NCBI GenBank assembly: GCA_014058105.1
Contig: JACGCM010002285.1
Span: 1-64,000, forward strand
Reading direction: 5' to 3'
Source of the DNA: Kingdonia uniflora
Lineage: Eukaryota; Streptophyta; Magnoliopsida; Ranunculales; Circaeasteraceae
DNA: 64,000 bases
Each line of letters starts with the position of its first letter. The stretch's first letter is position 1. Shown one piece after another: positions 35,523-44,904 of the stretch. The notes below the pieces were generated by a model. The model was not told the origin of the DNA, did not search any database, and saw nothing but the letters and a program-made list of their open reading frames with translations. The translations under genes and the position numbers were made by a program.

Positions 35523-36283
35523 TGTAATAGCCTACACGCAGCCTTCAAGCACAAACCGAATACTCAAAGCTACATCGAAGCCTACCTAGAGACTCGAAGC
35601 CCAACAAGACAATAACTAAATCCATGAAACCTTTCGAAACTAATCGAACACTCCAAGGAATCGTCGAAGCTGACTACCATAGTCCAAGATAGATGAGCAG
35701 CACCAGATCTCAGCATCGGAATCAGGAATACTTCGACCATGGTCATACATGGTCGAAGGAAGATACGTCAGATAGCCAGCTCATCAGATAGAATAGTAAA
35801 ACAAGCCACTTGACAACTATCGTAGTTAAACCAGCAGCTACAGTGTCTGAACCAACAGTTACAGTATCAGAACCGACAACTATAGTATTAGAACCGACTT
35901 TGGGTACAAGTCAGTTGTCCCCTAAGGATATACATGTAATCTGACATCCCATAGTGACTCAACTCTTTCTTTATATTATAAATAGGAGGGAGGATGTACT
36001 ATGATGGTGTTAGAAAATCTCTCTCGCTAAGCCTTACAAGATTACCTTCAAATACCCTATAAAAATTTACTCCTCGATCCCTCGACTAACTCGATATATG
36101 TCATTTCTCCTTCAAATTCTCACTAGAGGTCGTAGTGTAGCCCATTCTAGTCCTCCACGTAAGTGTATTGTCTCAGTAGTATCTATTATTATTATTATTT
36201 ATATACTTGCAAACCCCTAGTTGAAGATTAACCTCTTGGTGTAAGAGTCGGTTTCCCCTCATACAAAACTTGGCCCCTTCAAA
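35523..36283 (+). repeat. 3' LTR of the Tat element
   Basis: Same start, TATA region and end as 24195-24933, 22 bp longer. Point differences are scattered along the length, so the insertion is not very recent. Confidence 0.9.
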
Positions 36284-36476
36284 GGAGGATTAAAGGATCT
36301 CTCAAACGTTAGATCAATACAATTCTAAGGGAGTGACTTAGGGGTTTGAGAGGAATTCAATTATAATTGATTTCGATTAAGCAATTAAAGCTCTTAAAAT
36401 GATTTTTCCTAACTAATTGGTTTGCTTTTCGTACAATTATTCATTTTAGGGTTTCCCTATTCGTATTGTGGATTAA
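36284..36476 (+). repeat. 3' LTR of the gag-pro element, second part
   Basis: Begins with the AAGGA target duplication and continues the R/U5 match to 21250-21444 (block TTAGATCAATRCAATTC and the ending TTCGTATTGTGGATTAA). Confidence 0.75.
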
Positions 36477-36560
36477 TTAGTTATAAAGTTTTCCCCCTAA
36501 ATTGTTATTTTTCATTATTCTCATAATAGTTATATTAGTACCACATGATTTTCATTGCTA

Positions 36561-36815
36561 GATGCCTATACCTCTTTTGTAAGAAGAGACAATTGTTCAT
36601 TATTTTTTAACTTGCACAAGGATATTGTGACCTCTGGGAAGGCGTTAGTACTTCCTGGTCATCTGGAAAGTGAGGAGGTAGAATATGAGGTAATTTTTGA
36701 TATAGTTTATGAAAAATTGTCTCCAGTTTTTGGTCAACGTGGGGTTTTCTTTGAAAAACCTTTTGTTGGCATGGAGATTAAGTACCCGAGAATTCTTTTA
36801 CGTTTTGCCTATTAG
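36561..36815 (+). CDS. Unidentified exon-like ORF downstream of the nest
   Basis: 84 codons open after a good acceptor (TTTTCATTGCTAG at 36549-36561) and with an in-phase candidate donor (AA|GTACCC near 36782). The peptide is compact and has normal composition: NCSLFFNLHKDIV, KALVLPGHLESEEVEYEV and SPVFGQRGVFFEKPF. It shows none of the damage of the surrounding retroelements. I do not recognise the family. It may continue the gene whose upstream part is at 20609-20940, with the two nested retrotransposons sitting in an intron, or be a captured fragment in a CACTA element. Confidence 0.4.
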   Translation, partial: DAYTSFVRRDNCSLFFNLHKDIVTSGKALVLPGHLESEEVEYEVIFDIVYEKLSPVFGQRGVFFEKPFVGMEIKYPRILLRFAY

Positions 36816-37429
36816 GTTATTATCATTTTAAACCCTTGTACATTATTTGAAATCCTTCTTGTTGTCCATTTATCAACTAAAATTACAAAAGGTTTAAGCC
36901 TTGCAATTTATTTGGTATGTTCATCTTCTTGTAGGTGCTTCCCGTCGTTGGATTTCTTACTTTTTTTATGCCTATAATGGATTGAAAATGTTTCCTATTC
37001 TTGGATCCATTAGTCCTTACTTTTTTGGATGCCTATAATGGATTGTAGATGCTTCCTATTATTGAATCCGGTCCTACTTCCGTGCTTATGGTTTGAACAT
37101 CATTTTCTTAATCCTTTTACTTTAGAAGCCACTACTGTCTCCATTTTTTGTTCTTTTTGGTATATCTATGGTTTTCTTTCGATTCATTATAAGGAAAATA
37201 TGTATAGCTTCCTTTTGAATTAGCCATTGTCCTACGTGGCGTGTCAAAGCCTACTAGGACAAGATGACAAGGTATATAGCATTAACATTTGTGTTTACAA
37301 TAGTAAATAGTATGTAGCCATTTAATTAGTTTTAAAATTCTATTAAACACCTTTAATTACTAACTTTTGTAACTCTGGTATGTAAAAGAACATTACAGAT
37401 TTTGCAAGTTGTTTTTGCTGATTTTACAA
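36816..37429. other. No gene recognised
   Basis: AT-rich. It contains a short near-duplicate (GGATGCCTATAATGGATTG near 37026 and a similar copy near 36968) and the 14-mer TTGTCCTACGTGGC at 37227-37240 that also occurs in the Helitron start near 49068. Confidence 0.4.
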
Positions 37430-37778
37430 AAAAAGAAAAGAAAAGAAAAAAGTAAATCGCCATAAACTTTGGTCATGGTAAATTAAATTACCATTGCAGA
37501 TTTCAAAACATTGAACTCAAATTAAATCTATAGTAATATTATTGACCATAGACTAAATTAGTGATACATACTGTACATTACCACTGATCATGTCTTTGTT
37601 AAAACTATCGTCACGGATATGCTTTGTAGTACAATAAATGATGAAACGATAGATTTGATCTATCGTAAAAGCTTACCACGCCCATTTTACTACAAACATC
37701 CACCACGGACAATACCTGTGGTAAAACCACTATAACCACTAATAAATACCATGGTAATTTACTTAAATTGGGGTAGTG
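37430..37778 (-). mobile_element. CACTA-like transposon terminus
   Basis: On the minus strand the element starts CACTACCCCAATTTAAG at 37778 and is followed by short repeats in both orientations (TTACCATGG, GTGGTTATAGTGG, GATAGATCAAATCTATC), as in the subterminal regions of plant CACTA elements. The adjacent ATG (37779-37781) would be the 3-bp target duplication, but I cannot find the partner terminus. The insertion removed or displaced exon 2 of the first defensin-like copy. Confidence 0.45.
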
Positions 37779-37867
37779 ATGTCTAAATAAAACACAACAA
37801 GTCAAGCCACTAACATCCAAACTTGATAAGAATAAAACATCCAATGATTAGAAGTTAATAAGCAAAC

Positions 37868-37922
37868 CTAAGAAAATAAAGAAAGCAAGAAGGAAGAACT
37901 GAGTACAATAAAGATTGGCCAT
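37868..37922 (-). pseudogene. Defensin-like gene copy 1, exon 1 only
   Basis: ATG at 37922, 18 codons plus one base encoding a signal-peptide start that differs at three of 18 positions from copy 2 (MANLYCTQFFLLAFFIFL). It ends in a GT donor identical to copy 2. The intron sequence and its 3' end (ATAAAACACAACAA region) are also conserved, but where exon 2 should begin there is the CACTA-like terminus. TATA-like TATTTATA (minus TATAAATA) at 38015-38022. No cysteine-rich exon was found, so this copy cannot give a mature peptide. Confidence 0.7.
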
Positions 37923-38599
37923 TTTTGTCGACTCGGTTACAATATCAATCGTATAAAAGCTAAAGCTGAAGCTGTATTTTAGTGAGATGATTCTTTTGCC
38001 CTGATGTTGAGAGGTATTTATAGGAGTTATATTTAAAAAAAAAATATTGTGTTCGATATCCTAAATCTTGTAAAATATTTTGGAAATTTATTAGATTTAT
38101 TAAAATATTAGTATGACCTCGAATATGTACGTTACAGCCTTATATTTAATGCTTTTTAACAATAGGTAAACATCGAATTAAATTATTTCTTTGGTGAGGT
38201 TTAAATACTTGTCAATTATAACTTCTCTAGCAATAAAATGATGACAAAATAATAAATTTCAATAATTTAAACCACAATTTTTAATTGTTTAGGATATTCT
38301 CAAATAAAACGTTCATTTTAATTTCAACTTTTCTAATATTGCAAAAAAAATTTACTTTTTATATCCAAATTGACTTAAGAACGAATAAATATTATCTTAG
38401 GTTATGCTTGGTTTTATGGAAGATAGTGTAAATGCAAGGCCTTGCAATTTGATTGGTTATAGCGGTTCCAATAGCTTATATTACACTGGCTTGCAGTATG
38501 AAAAATTTGTTGGAATTGATTTAACTTCAAAATATGATTTTAAAATGTTTTATCCCACATTAGAAATAAAAAGTAATGTATATTAGTTTTTATATCTCT

Positions 38600-39130
38600 A
38601 TTGCTTAGTTGAATTTAAAGTCTACTCTAGGAGTGTGTGCACTCTAGCGAGATACTTCGCATCGAGCGCGACTCGCACACGCGCGCATGGGCATGGGCGT
38701 GGGAGAATGGGCGTTTGAGGCACATTTAGGTGCTTTTTGGCATTTTATTAGGCGCACTTAGCATTTTGCACGCTTACCGCGGTCATGGGGTGTGGGGCGT
38801 GGGCTTAGTGGGATCGGGTCTGGAACAGACAACCTCTTGGACTTCTATGTCTGTTTGAGTCTGTAACTAGTTATATCATTAATGGGGAGTAAGTGTAACT
38901 TATTAATACTTATGTATTAATTAAAAAGTTTTTTAGACTCTTATTTATAGAGTTCTCTTGGGTGAGTAAAATACAGAGAAAAACAAAAACAATTTTTTTT
39001 TTCTTTCTCAATTTCTCTTTTCATTTTTTGGGCAATGAGGAAAGGTGAAACAAACTTGATCACTTTGTGCAGTGCAAGCACATAGTGATAGAACGGGTCT
39101 AGCTTGGTCGAGTCCCGGAGATAGTGCTGC
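38600..39130. mobile_element. Insertion in unit 1, GC-rich start, LTR-like
   Basis: About 530 bp absent from unit 2. It starts with a CpG-rich stretch (38640-38720, GCGCGCATGGGCATGGGCGT) and contains TTATTTATAGAG at about 38940 and a purine/pyrimidine leader, like U3-R-U5 of a short LTR. No terminal motif or target duplication could be confirmed. Confidence 0.35.
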
Positions 39131-39251
39131 TGAATTCTCTTGCACCTTTGGAGAGGCTTCGACTATCTTCAAATTAAAATATCGATGGTTATAATAAAGC
39201 CTATTTTCACACCATTGGGTGCATCAAAAACCTACATTCATCATAATGTAA

Positions 39252-39380
39252 AACCTCTCTATAGTAAAGTTGAGGGGACTGTCCTCATAGTATTACTATT
39301 GAGGGGTTATTACTATATTAAACATGGGCCTAAATACTTGATTATTGGAGAAAATATATAGTGCATACATCTTATAGAGG
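39252..39380. mobile_element. Possible small MITE
   Basis: AACCTCTCTATAGTA at the left and its near complement TATAGAGGGGTT at the right enclose about 120 bp of AT-rich sequence without coding capacity. Superfamily unclear. Confidence 0.35.
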
Positions 39381-40257
39381 GGTTCTTCTTCTTTGCCTTC
39401 TTCTCCTTCATTTTCTTCCTATATAAAACACAATTCAAATTATATTTAGGAGATTTTTAAAAATTGGGAAATAGATGCCCTTGTTGGGTTTAAAATGGCA
39501 CAAAACCTTAATCACCTCAACTTAATTAAATCATCGGATATCAAAAATCAACAAGCTTCTTACCCAAAACTATGTATAAAATAACCCAATTATCGAAGAG
39601 ATTAATCTAAATAGTGCAAAGAATTTTTTTTATTGCCAAATCCCAAAACTCCACAAGCAACCATTATCACCTAAAAGTAAAATCAATTTTTATAAACTGA
39701 TAGATTGAATTGTAACAAAGACATGTAACATCAAATCAAATCTCAGATTGATTGCTGAAAATAATCCTAAATTTTTGCCTGTTTTTTGTGCTGTCGTTCC
39801 CCAAATTCTTAAGGTTCTTGTACACATGTAATGGAATTTAGTACATGGTTGAATCAAGACATCAAATCTATTGTCTATTGTTTTAAGAAAAAAATCACCG
39901 TTGATGTTATGTAGATGTGTAGTACTTAGTTATCTTCAGAAAATTATATTCTTATGTTGTTGAATTACCAATGTAAGTAAAGTGTACAAAGAATGGATGT
40001 CTCACCCCCACAAAAGTACAAAGAATGAGTGTTACACACACATAAGCATAAGCGCGTGAAAAGTCTACTAGTACATTTTGCGTAGGGAGCTAATAACTCA
40101 AGAAAATCTACAAATAATGATTGGAAATTCCCCAATTAATTATACTTTCCCTCACCAAAAACCATTCCACGTATGCTTTTACTTTCTTATATAGGAAGTT
40201 AAATAGTAGAACAGTAAAAATTGGAAGGAATGGCTAAGTATATTTGGATTTATAACT

Positions 40258-40390
40258 GGACTAAACATGTCATCACAGTCTAACCAAGCTTGTTAGTTAA
40301 AACCATTGGCTAAAAGGATGGATTTATGAATCTCTATCGAGCCATTAACTTTTCTTTTTATTTTGAATACCCATTGTAGCCTACAACAAT
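40258..40390 (-). pseudogene. Copia reverse transcriptase fragment
   Basis: On the minus strand: QWVFKIKRKVNGSIE, then ILLANGFN, a stop and QAWLDCDDMFS. This is the start of a copia RT (usual W-VFKIK...DGS-ER-KARLVAKGF). The fragment is isolated; it lies just after the end of duplication unit 1 and may have truncated it. Confidence 0.7.
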
Positions 40391-40942
40391 TGTATTTTGA
40401 ATACCTATTTTTGTTTGCTTGAGACAAATCAAGCTACCAAAAACATCTGGTTTAACTTCGAGCACTGTATCATTTATGTGATGAATATGACTTGGTCAAC
40501 CAAAACGGGGTTACGGGCGATATACGCACACCAGAATGTCAATGTGGGCAAAATATAAGGCAACAATCATGAAAGCAAATATCAAAGAGTAGTTTACACC
40601 TAAATTCATTTATAACTGCTAATAGACCCTCATATTATCTAACTCTGCACATGGATTTTGTAGTATACTTTATATTTTCTTTAGCTTTCCACCATAATCT
40701 AAAATAGGACTTTTGGAAAAATAACAGTTCGAGAGTTGACTAGTGGTTGTCAATTTAATGAGGGTTCATCACAATCCACCCTAAAAGGACAAGATTGTAA
40801 CCATCTAAGAGACGGTCGAGGCATTCTTTGAAACTTGGCATAGGACGCGTGTAAGAAATATAATTCAACCAAGAGGAACGATCTTAAAAAAGCTTTAATT
40901 ATTAGTTGTTATTTATAATAAACCCAAAGCATACAAAATGGT

Positions 40943-41275
40943 TTAGACTCCACAATTATAGAGACAAACACATTTAAATGGGCCATTCCCAACACAAACT
41001 CCATTGCCATTGAATTGTTTAAGGCATTGTTTGCCACAATCCGAGATAGTGCAACTGGTCTGATATAATTCTTTCATGCATCTTGAAGCAGCCGCATCAA
41101 TTTGGGGAACAATGAACACAACTGCATAAAACACAACAACATGAAATATAAAAAAATTAAGCAACTAACATAAACTTGATGAGAATTAAGCATATGATGT
41201 TTAGAAGTTAATGAGCAAACCTGAGAAAATAAAGAAGGCAAGCAGGAAGAATTTAGTACAAAAAAGATTAGCCAT
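40943..41275 (-). CDS. Defensin-like (DEFL) cysteine-rich secreted peptide
   Basis: Two exons on the minus strand: 41275-41221 and 41121-40943, with a 99-bp GT-AG intron in phase 1 inside the signal peptide, as is common in plant defensin-like genes. The product is 77 residues: signal peptide about 1-28 (MANLFCTKFFLLAFFIFS, ending near AAA) and a mature peptide of about 49 residues with eight cysteines spaced C-x8-C-x4-C-x3-C-x9-C-x7-C-x1-C-x3-C. That is the cysteine-stabilised alpha-beta pattern, with a gamma-core (GVCVGNGPFKC). The single-exon reading from 41164 starts inside the intron and is wrong. No stops or frameshifts. Likely secreted; role in defence or reproductive signalling is not shown. 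Confidence 0.85.
41122..41220 (-). other. Intron of the defensin-like gene
   Basis: Donor GTTTGC after CAG, acceptor TTTATGCAG. The corresponding intron of copy 1 is similar, which supports the model. Confidence 0.8.
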
Positions 41276-41361
41276 TTTCGTCGACTTAGTTACAATGTCA
41301 ATCTCACTAATGTTGAAGTTGTCTTTTAGTGAGATAATTCCAATACCTTAATATTGAGAGG

Positions 41362-41369
41362 TATTTATA
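41362..41369 (-). promoter_or_regulatory. TATA box of the defensin-like gene
   Basis: Minus strand TATAAATA, 87 bp upstream of the ATG, conserved in copy 1 (38015-38022). The start of transcription would be near 41333. Confidence 0.7.
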
Positions 41370-42696
41370 GGGGTAAGATTTAAAAGATTTGATTAGATCC
41401 GATATCCAGAATTTAATTAAAAGATTTAGAAAATCTACAACAATATTATTATGTCCCCATACATTTACGTTCTAGCCTTTTATTTAATGTTTTTATTAAT
41501 CATTATATCAAACTTAAATCATTTATTTGGCAAGGTGTAATGACTTATCATTAATTACTTTTCTAGTAATAAAGTAATGAGAAAATTATAAATTTTATTA
41601 ATTAAAATCACAATATTTAATGGCTGGGATATTCTCTAATAAAACTTTTATTTATTTTGAACTTTCGAAATACTACTTAATTCTTTTTACTCTTATCAGG
41701 TCCTAATCGATTTAAGAGCGAAGAAAATATTGTCTTAGGTTGTGCTTGGTTCGCTGTAATTCAATGTAAATGCACAACCTTGTAGTGTTTGGAAATTGTA
41801 GGTTATTTTATTAAACACCAATAGTAGCTTATATTGCATTGGCTTGTAGTGAAGCTAGCTCCACGCCCATGTGGCAAAAAAAGTTTTGCACCACCTTGTA
41901 ATTTATGATAGTGGTCAATAGCCAATGATACCAAATTCAAATCTTTATGCTTGTAATAAAACCCACTTTCACACCATTAGGTTCATCTAACACACATTTT
42001 TGACATATAATTTTTATCGGGCCCGATATTTCCTTGTACTACAGCCCGAGCCCACACACCTTCAGATCCGCCACTGTATGCATAAGACTCATGAAATTAA
42101 AAAAATGCATATTACAACTACTCTAAATCGTAGTTAGCATACAAACGATCCGATAAAATAAACTACTTGGCGAGAGACTCATTCTAGAGCAGGCAAAATA
42201 CATACCAACAATCTTGAACTCCGTGCTAGACATGTCCTTCATCTCGTTCGTCTCAAGGATATGATGTTCTTCAAGCATAACACCATTATTGGTACTGCGC
42301 ACTCTCAATGCGACAACTACACTTTTGACTAGCACCGAACGGCTAAGAAATCCTGGGGATCCCAATATAAACCTATGTTTTTTAAGGGGGTGATTGCCCT
42401 ACGTGAAGCGGTACTTCTAGTGATGAAAGATACCTTAACCAATTCCAAAGGATACCACATGAAGAAGGTGAGTGACTAGGCCATGTCAAACAATTTGTCA
42501 ACGAGATTCCACATATTTATTGTCACTATACCACCCCAATCAAATCACCAAAGTGGTCACAAGACAAATCATCTTGCATGAAAACCTTATTGCCAAGATA
42601 GTTACTAAGCATAATCTGATTCAAAAATATACTTATTCCTTCTTTTTTTTCTTCTCTTTCATTTTCTCCCTAGCTAAGCTAAAGTTTGCATTAGGC

Positions 42697-43285
42697 TAGG
42701 CCTGAGAAAATAGCCCTTGGCCCGGCCCAACCCTGCCCACACAAATTAGGCCCTTAGCCCTTTAAAGCCCTACTTTAAATATCTAAGGTTTGGGCTGACT
42801 CGTCCCTTGCAACTAGTAGGGTGGGGTCAGGGTCTAATATTTGTAGCTTTTAACCCGACCCTTAACCCAGCCCTTTCACGCGTAATCTAGCCCTCATTAA
42901 AACCTGCCCATACTAAGCCTTGCAACATTATAGAGAAGTAAGGCATATGTCCCCCTCACATGTATTTCTTTATTTATAATAAACTAATTAGTGTTTTTGT
43001 CAAAAGATATTTTATAATATTCAAAAAATTTAATATGATGCCTATTTTTAGTATTTATTTTAATTTTTATTAATAGACATTAAAGTCAACCAAATGGGCC
43101 TAACACTAAGCCCAACCCTTAGCCCTAACACTAAGGCTAATGGGTGGGTAAGGGTTGATGTTATAGGCTATGGGCAACCCAGCCTTTAATACCATTGAGG
43201 GTAGGGCTGGACCGACCCTAAGTTCGTATGGGCCTTATCTCTTTAGAGCTGGGTTGGCCCTAGCCTGGCGCATTTTACACCCCTA
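42697..43285. mobile_element. Non-autonomous hAT-like element
   Basis: 589 bp. The ends are TAGGCCTGAGAAAAT and, inverted, TAGGGGTGTAAAAT, followed on both sides by GGCCCAACCC-type sequence; plant hAT elements commonly have TAGGGGTG ends and a G/C-rich GGCCC subterminal zone. Possible 8-bp target duplication CATTAGGC/TATCAGGT, where all three differences are C/T. No transposase. Unit 1 lacks it. Confidence 0.6.
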
Positions 43286-44851
43286 TATCAGGTCAAGGAG
43301 ATTGATAAAAGGTAGGAAAGAGAAACCCTTTTGAGTTTAAAAGAGGAAATTGGGATTAAACTCCAAATCGCGGCAATCTAATTAAATTACCAGAGATCTA
43401 ATTTCTCACCAAACACCATGGATCAAGCAACCAAATTATAGAATAAATCAATCAAAATTAATGCAAAGAAATAATTCTATGGTCAAACTCCATAACTCCA
43501 CAGATAATAACTATCACTTAAATAACACAATCAATCTTCATAACTGATAGATCAGATGATAACAAAGACATACAATAACAAATCAAACTTCTTATTATAG
43601 GAAATCTACCCAATTTTTTTGCCCTTTAGTTGTGTCATCTTTTTCTTGAATTCTTAAGCTTCTCGTGCACATGGAATATGATTTTAGTGCATTGATGAAT
43701 CATGGCATCAAATGTAATGCAATAAAAATGAAATCACCATAAATTTTACGTAAACGTGTAGGGTTTAGTTCTCTTTAGAAAATTATCGGCTTATGATGTT
43801 GAATTATTAAGATACATAAAGTGCACGATGAATAGGTGTCGCACCTGCACAAAAATGTAAAGAATGAGTGTCGCGCACGCATAGGCGTGTGCAAGGTCAA
43901 CTAGTACATTTGGTATAAGAAGTTAATTACTCCAAATTAGGCATTTACAAGTCATACGAGATATTTAAGCGCAATTATGAATTAAGCCGGTTCAATCTGA
44001 TCCAAAATGCTTGCAGCATTATAAAGAGAGACGAGAACTTTCAAAACCAAGAAGAAAGGAAATTCTCTAATATATACTTTCCTTTGCCACAAATCCATTC
44101 CACGAAAGCTTTTACGTATTTTATACAGGAAGTCAAAAAGTGAAACTGTGAAGAGAAATGGCTCTGATTAAAAAAATCTCAATTTGTTTCCCCCAATTAG
44201 TTCTTCAACCCCTCATTATCATTCAATCAAGTGAAAAGTTTTGCTAAATTTTTGTTTGCAACTCTAAGTTTTGTTTAAACTTTCGATTTTCAGGGTTTAA
44301 CTACTATTTATTTGATTTCAAGACGCCATTATTTGCTGTTTTATAACAATCCATGGATTTAACTTTTTTATTGCCTCACTTGCTAGAAATAAGCACATGG
44401 GCACGTACGATCTCGTAGAGCAAATATGAGAGAGTTTCTTTATCATATTAGAGAATGCTCTTCCATACATATATATGTGACATATGGGATGCATGCTTCG
44501 GCATACCTGGTTCAATGCAAATGTTAAGCTTCTCTAGTAAGGGCAAGGTATTGAAGGACCCAAAAGGCCAGCGATAATATGTGACGGTTCGTCGGGTAGT
44601 ATACCATTTTAATTTGAGAGTTGTGAGCTAATCACAACTTTTTCGACATAATATATATAAATTATCCAAGAAGGGTATTTTCCGTCGTCACGCCCCAAAT
44701 TCCAATAATTAGTACATATCTAAAACCATGTCATCCAGGGTATGCAGGTCGGGGAATCCAAAGATTCGCCCCCACAAATAACCATGCTAATAGAAAATAG
44801 CTCAGTCATTCACTATAACAATATTATAAGAGTAAGAGGAATAAAGCGGAA

Positions 44852-44856
<5 letters not shown>

Positions 44857-44902
<46 letters not shown>
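44857..44902. repeat. (AT)23 microsatellite
   Basis: Uninterrupted AT dinucleotides over 46 bp inside the solo LTR. Confidence 0.95.

Positions 44903-44904
<2 letters not shown>

Larger units (their letters stand above)
24195..36283 (+). mobile_element. Tat-lineage Ty3/gypsy retrotransposon, nearly full length
   Basis: 12.1 kb with LTRs of 739 and 761 bp (TG...CA), Asp-tRNA-like primer site, gag, protease, RT, RNase H, a second archaeal-type RNase H, integrase, 193-bp 3' UTR repeats, an antisense gene and a purine tract. It is inserted in the 3' LTR of the gag-pro element with AAGGC/AAGGA as target duplication. The second RNase H, the antisense ORF and the 3' tandem repeats are hallmarks of the Tat lineage (Grande/Retand type). 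Stops and frameshifts in every ORF show it is no longer autonomous. Confidence 0.9.
20950..36476 (+). mobile_element. Non-autonomous gypsy-like gag-pro element, split by a nested insertion
   Basis: Homologous LTRs at 20950-21444 and at 23872-24194 plus 36284-36476 enclose a 2.4 kb internal region. The second LTR is interrupted by the Tat element. Internally there is a Met-tRNA primer site, gag with a CCHC knuckle, a protease remnant, then the very end of RNase H and the C-terminal tail of the polyprotein. RT, most of RNase H and the integrase core are missing, so it could move only in trans. Possible target duplication AATAA/AATTA. Confidence 0.75.
37782..40236. repeat. Segmental tandem duplication, unit 1
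   Basis: From the intron of the damaged defensin-like gene through its promoter and on to about 40236, this unit matches 41122-44163 in patches and in the same order: intron/exon 1/promoter (to about 38505), the block near 39170-39240, and about 39450-40236. Differences are insertions (38600-39130 here, 42020-43290 in unit 2). Confidence 0.75.
41122..44163. repeat. Segmental tandem duplication, unit 2
   Basis: Collinear with unit 1. Best visible at 41122-41850 (gene intron, exon 1, promoter), 41955-42000 and 43330-44163, with blocks such as CATTCCACG and GAATGAGTGT. It carries a hAT-like insertion and about 670 bp of unmatched sequence (42020-42690) in which I see no gene. Confidence 0.75.

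Noticed and set aside
41123..41164. Start of the defensin-like protein at 41164 as a single exon
   Set aside because: The first codons read through the intron. The upstream signal exon, the splice sites and the paralogue at 37868-37922 show the true start at 41275.
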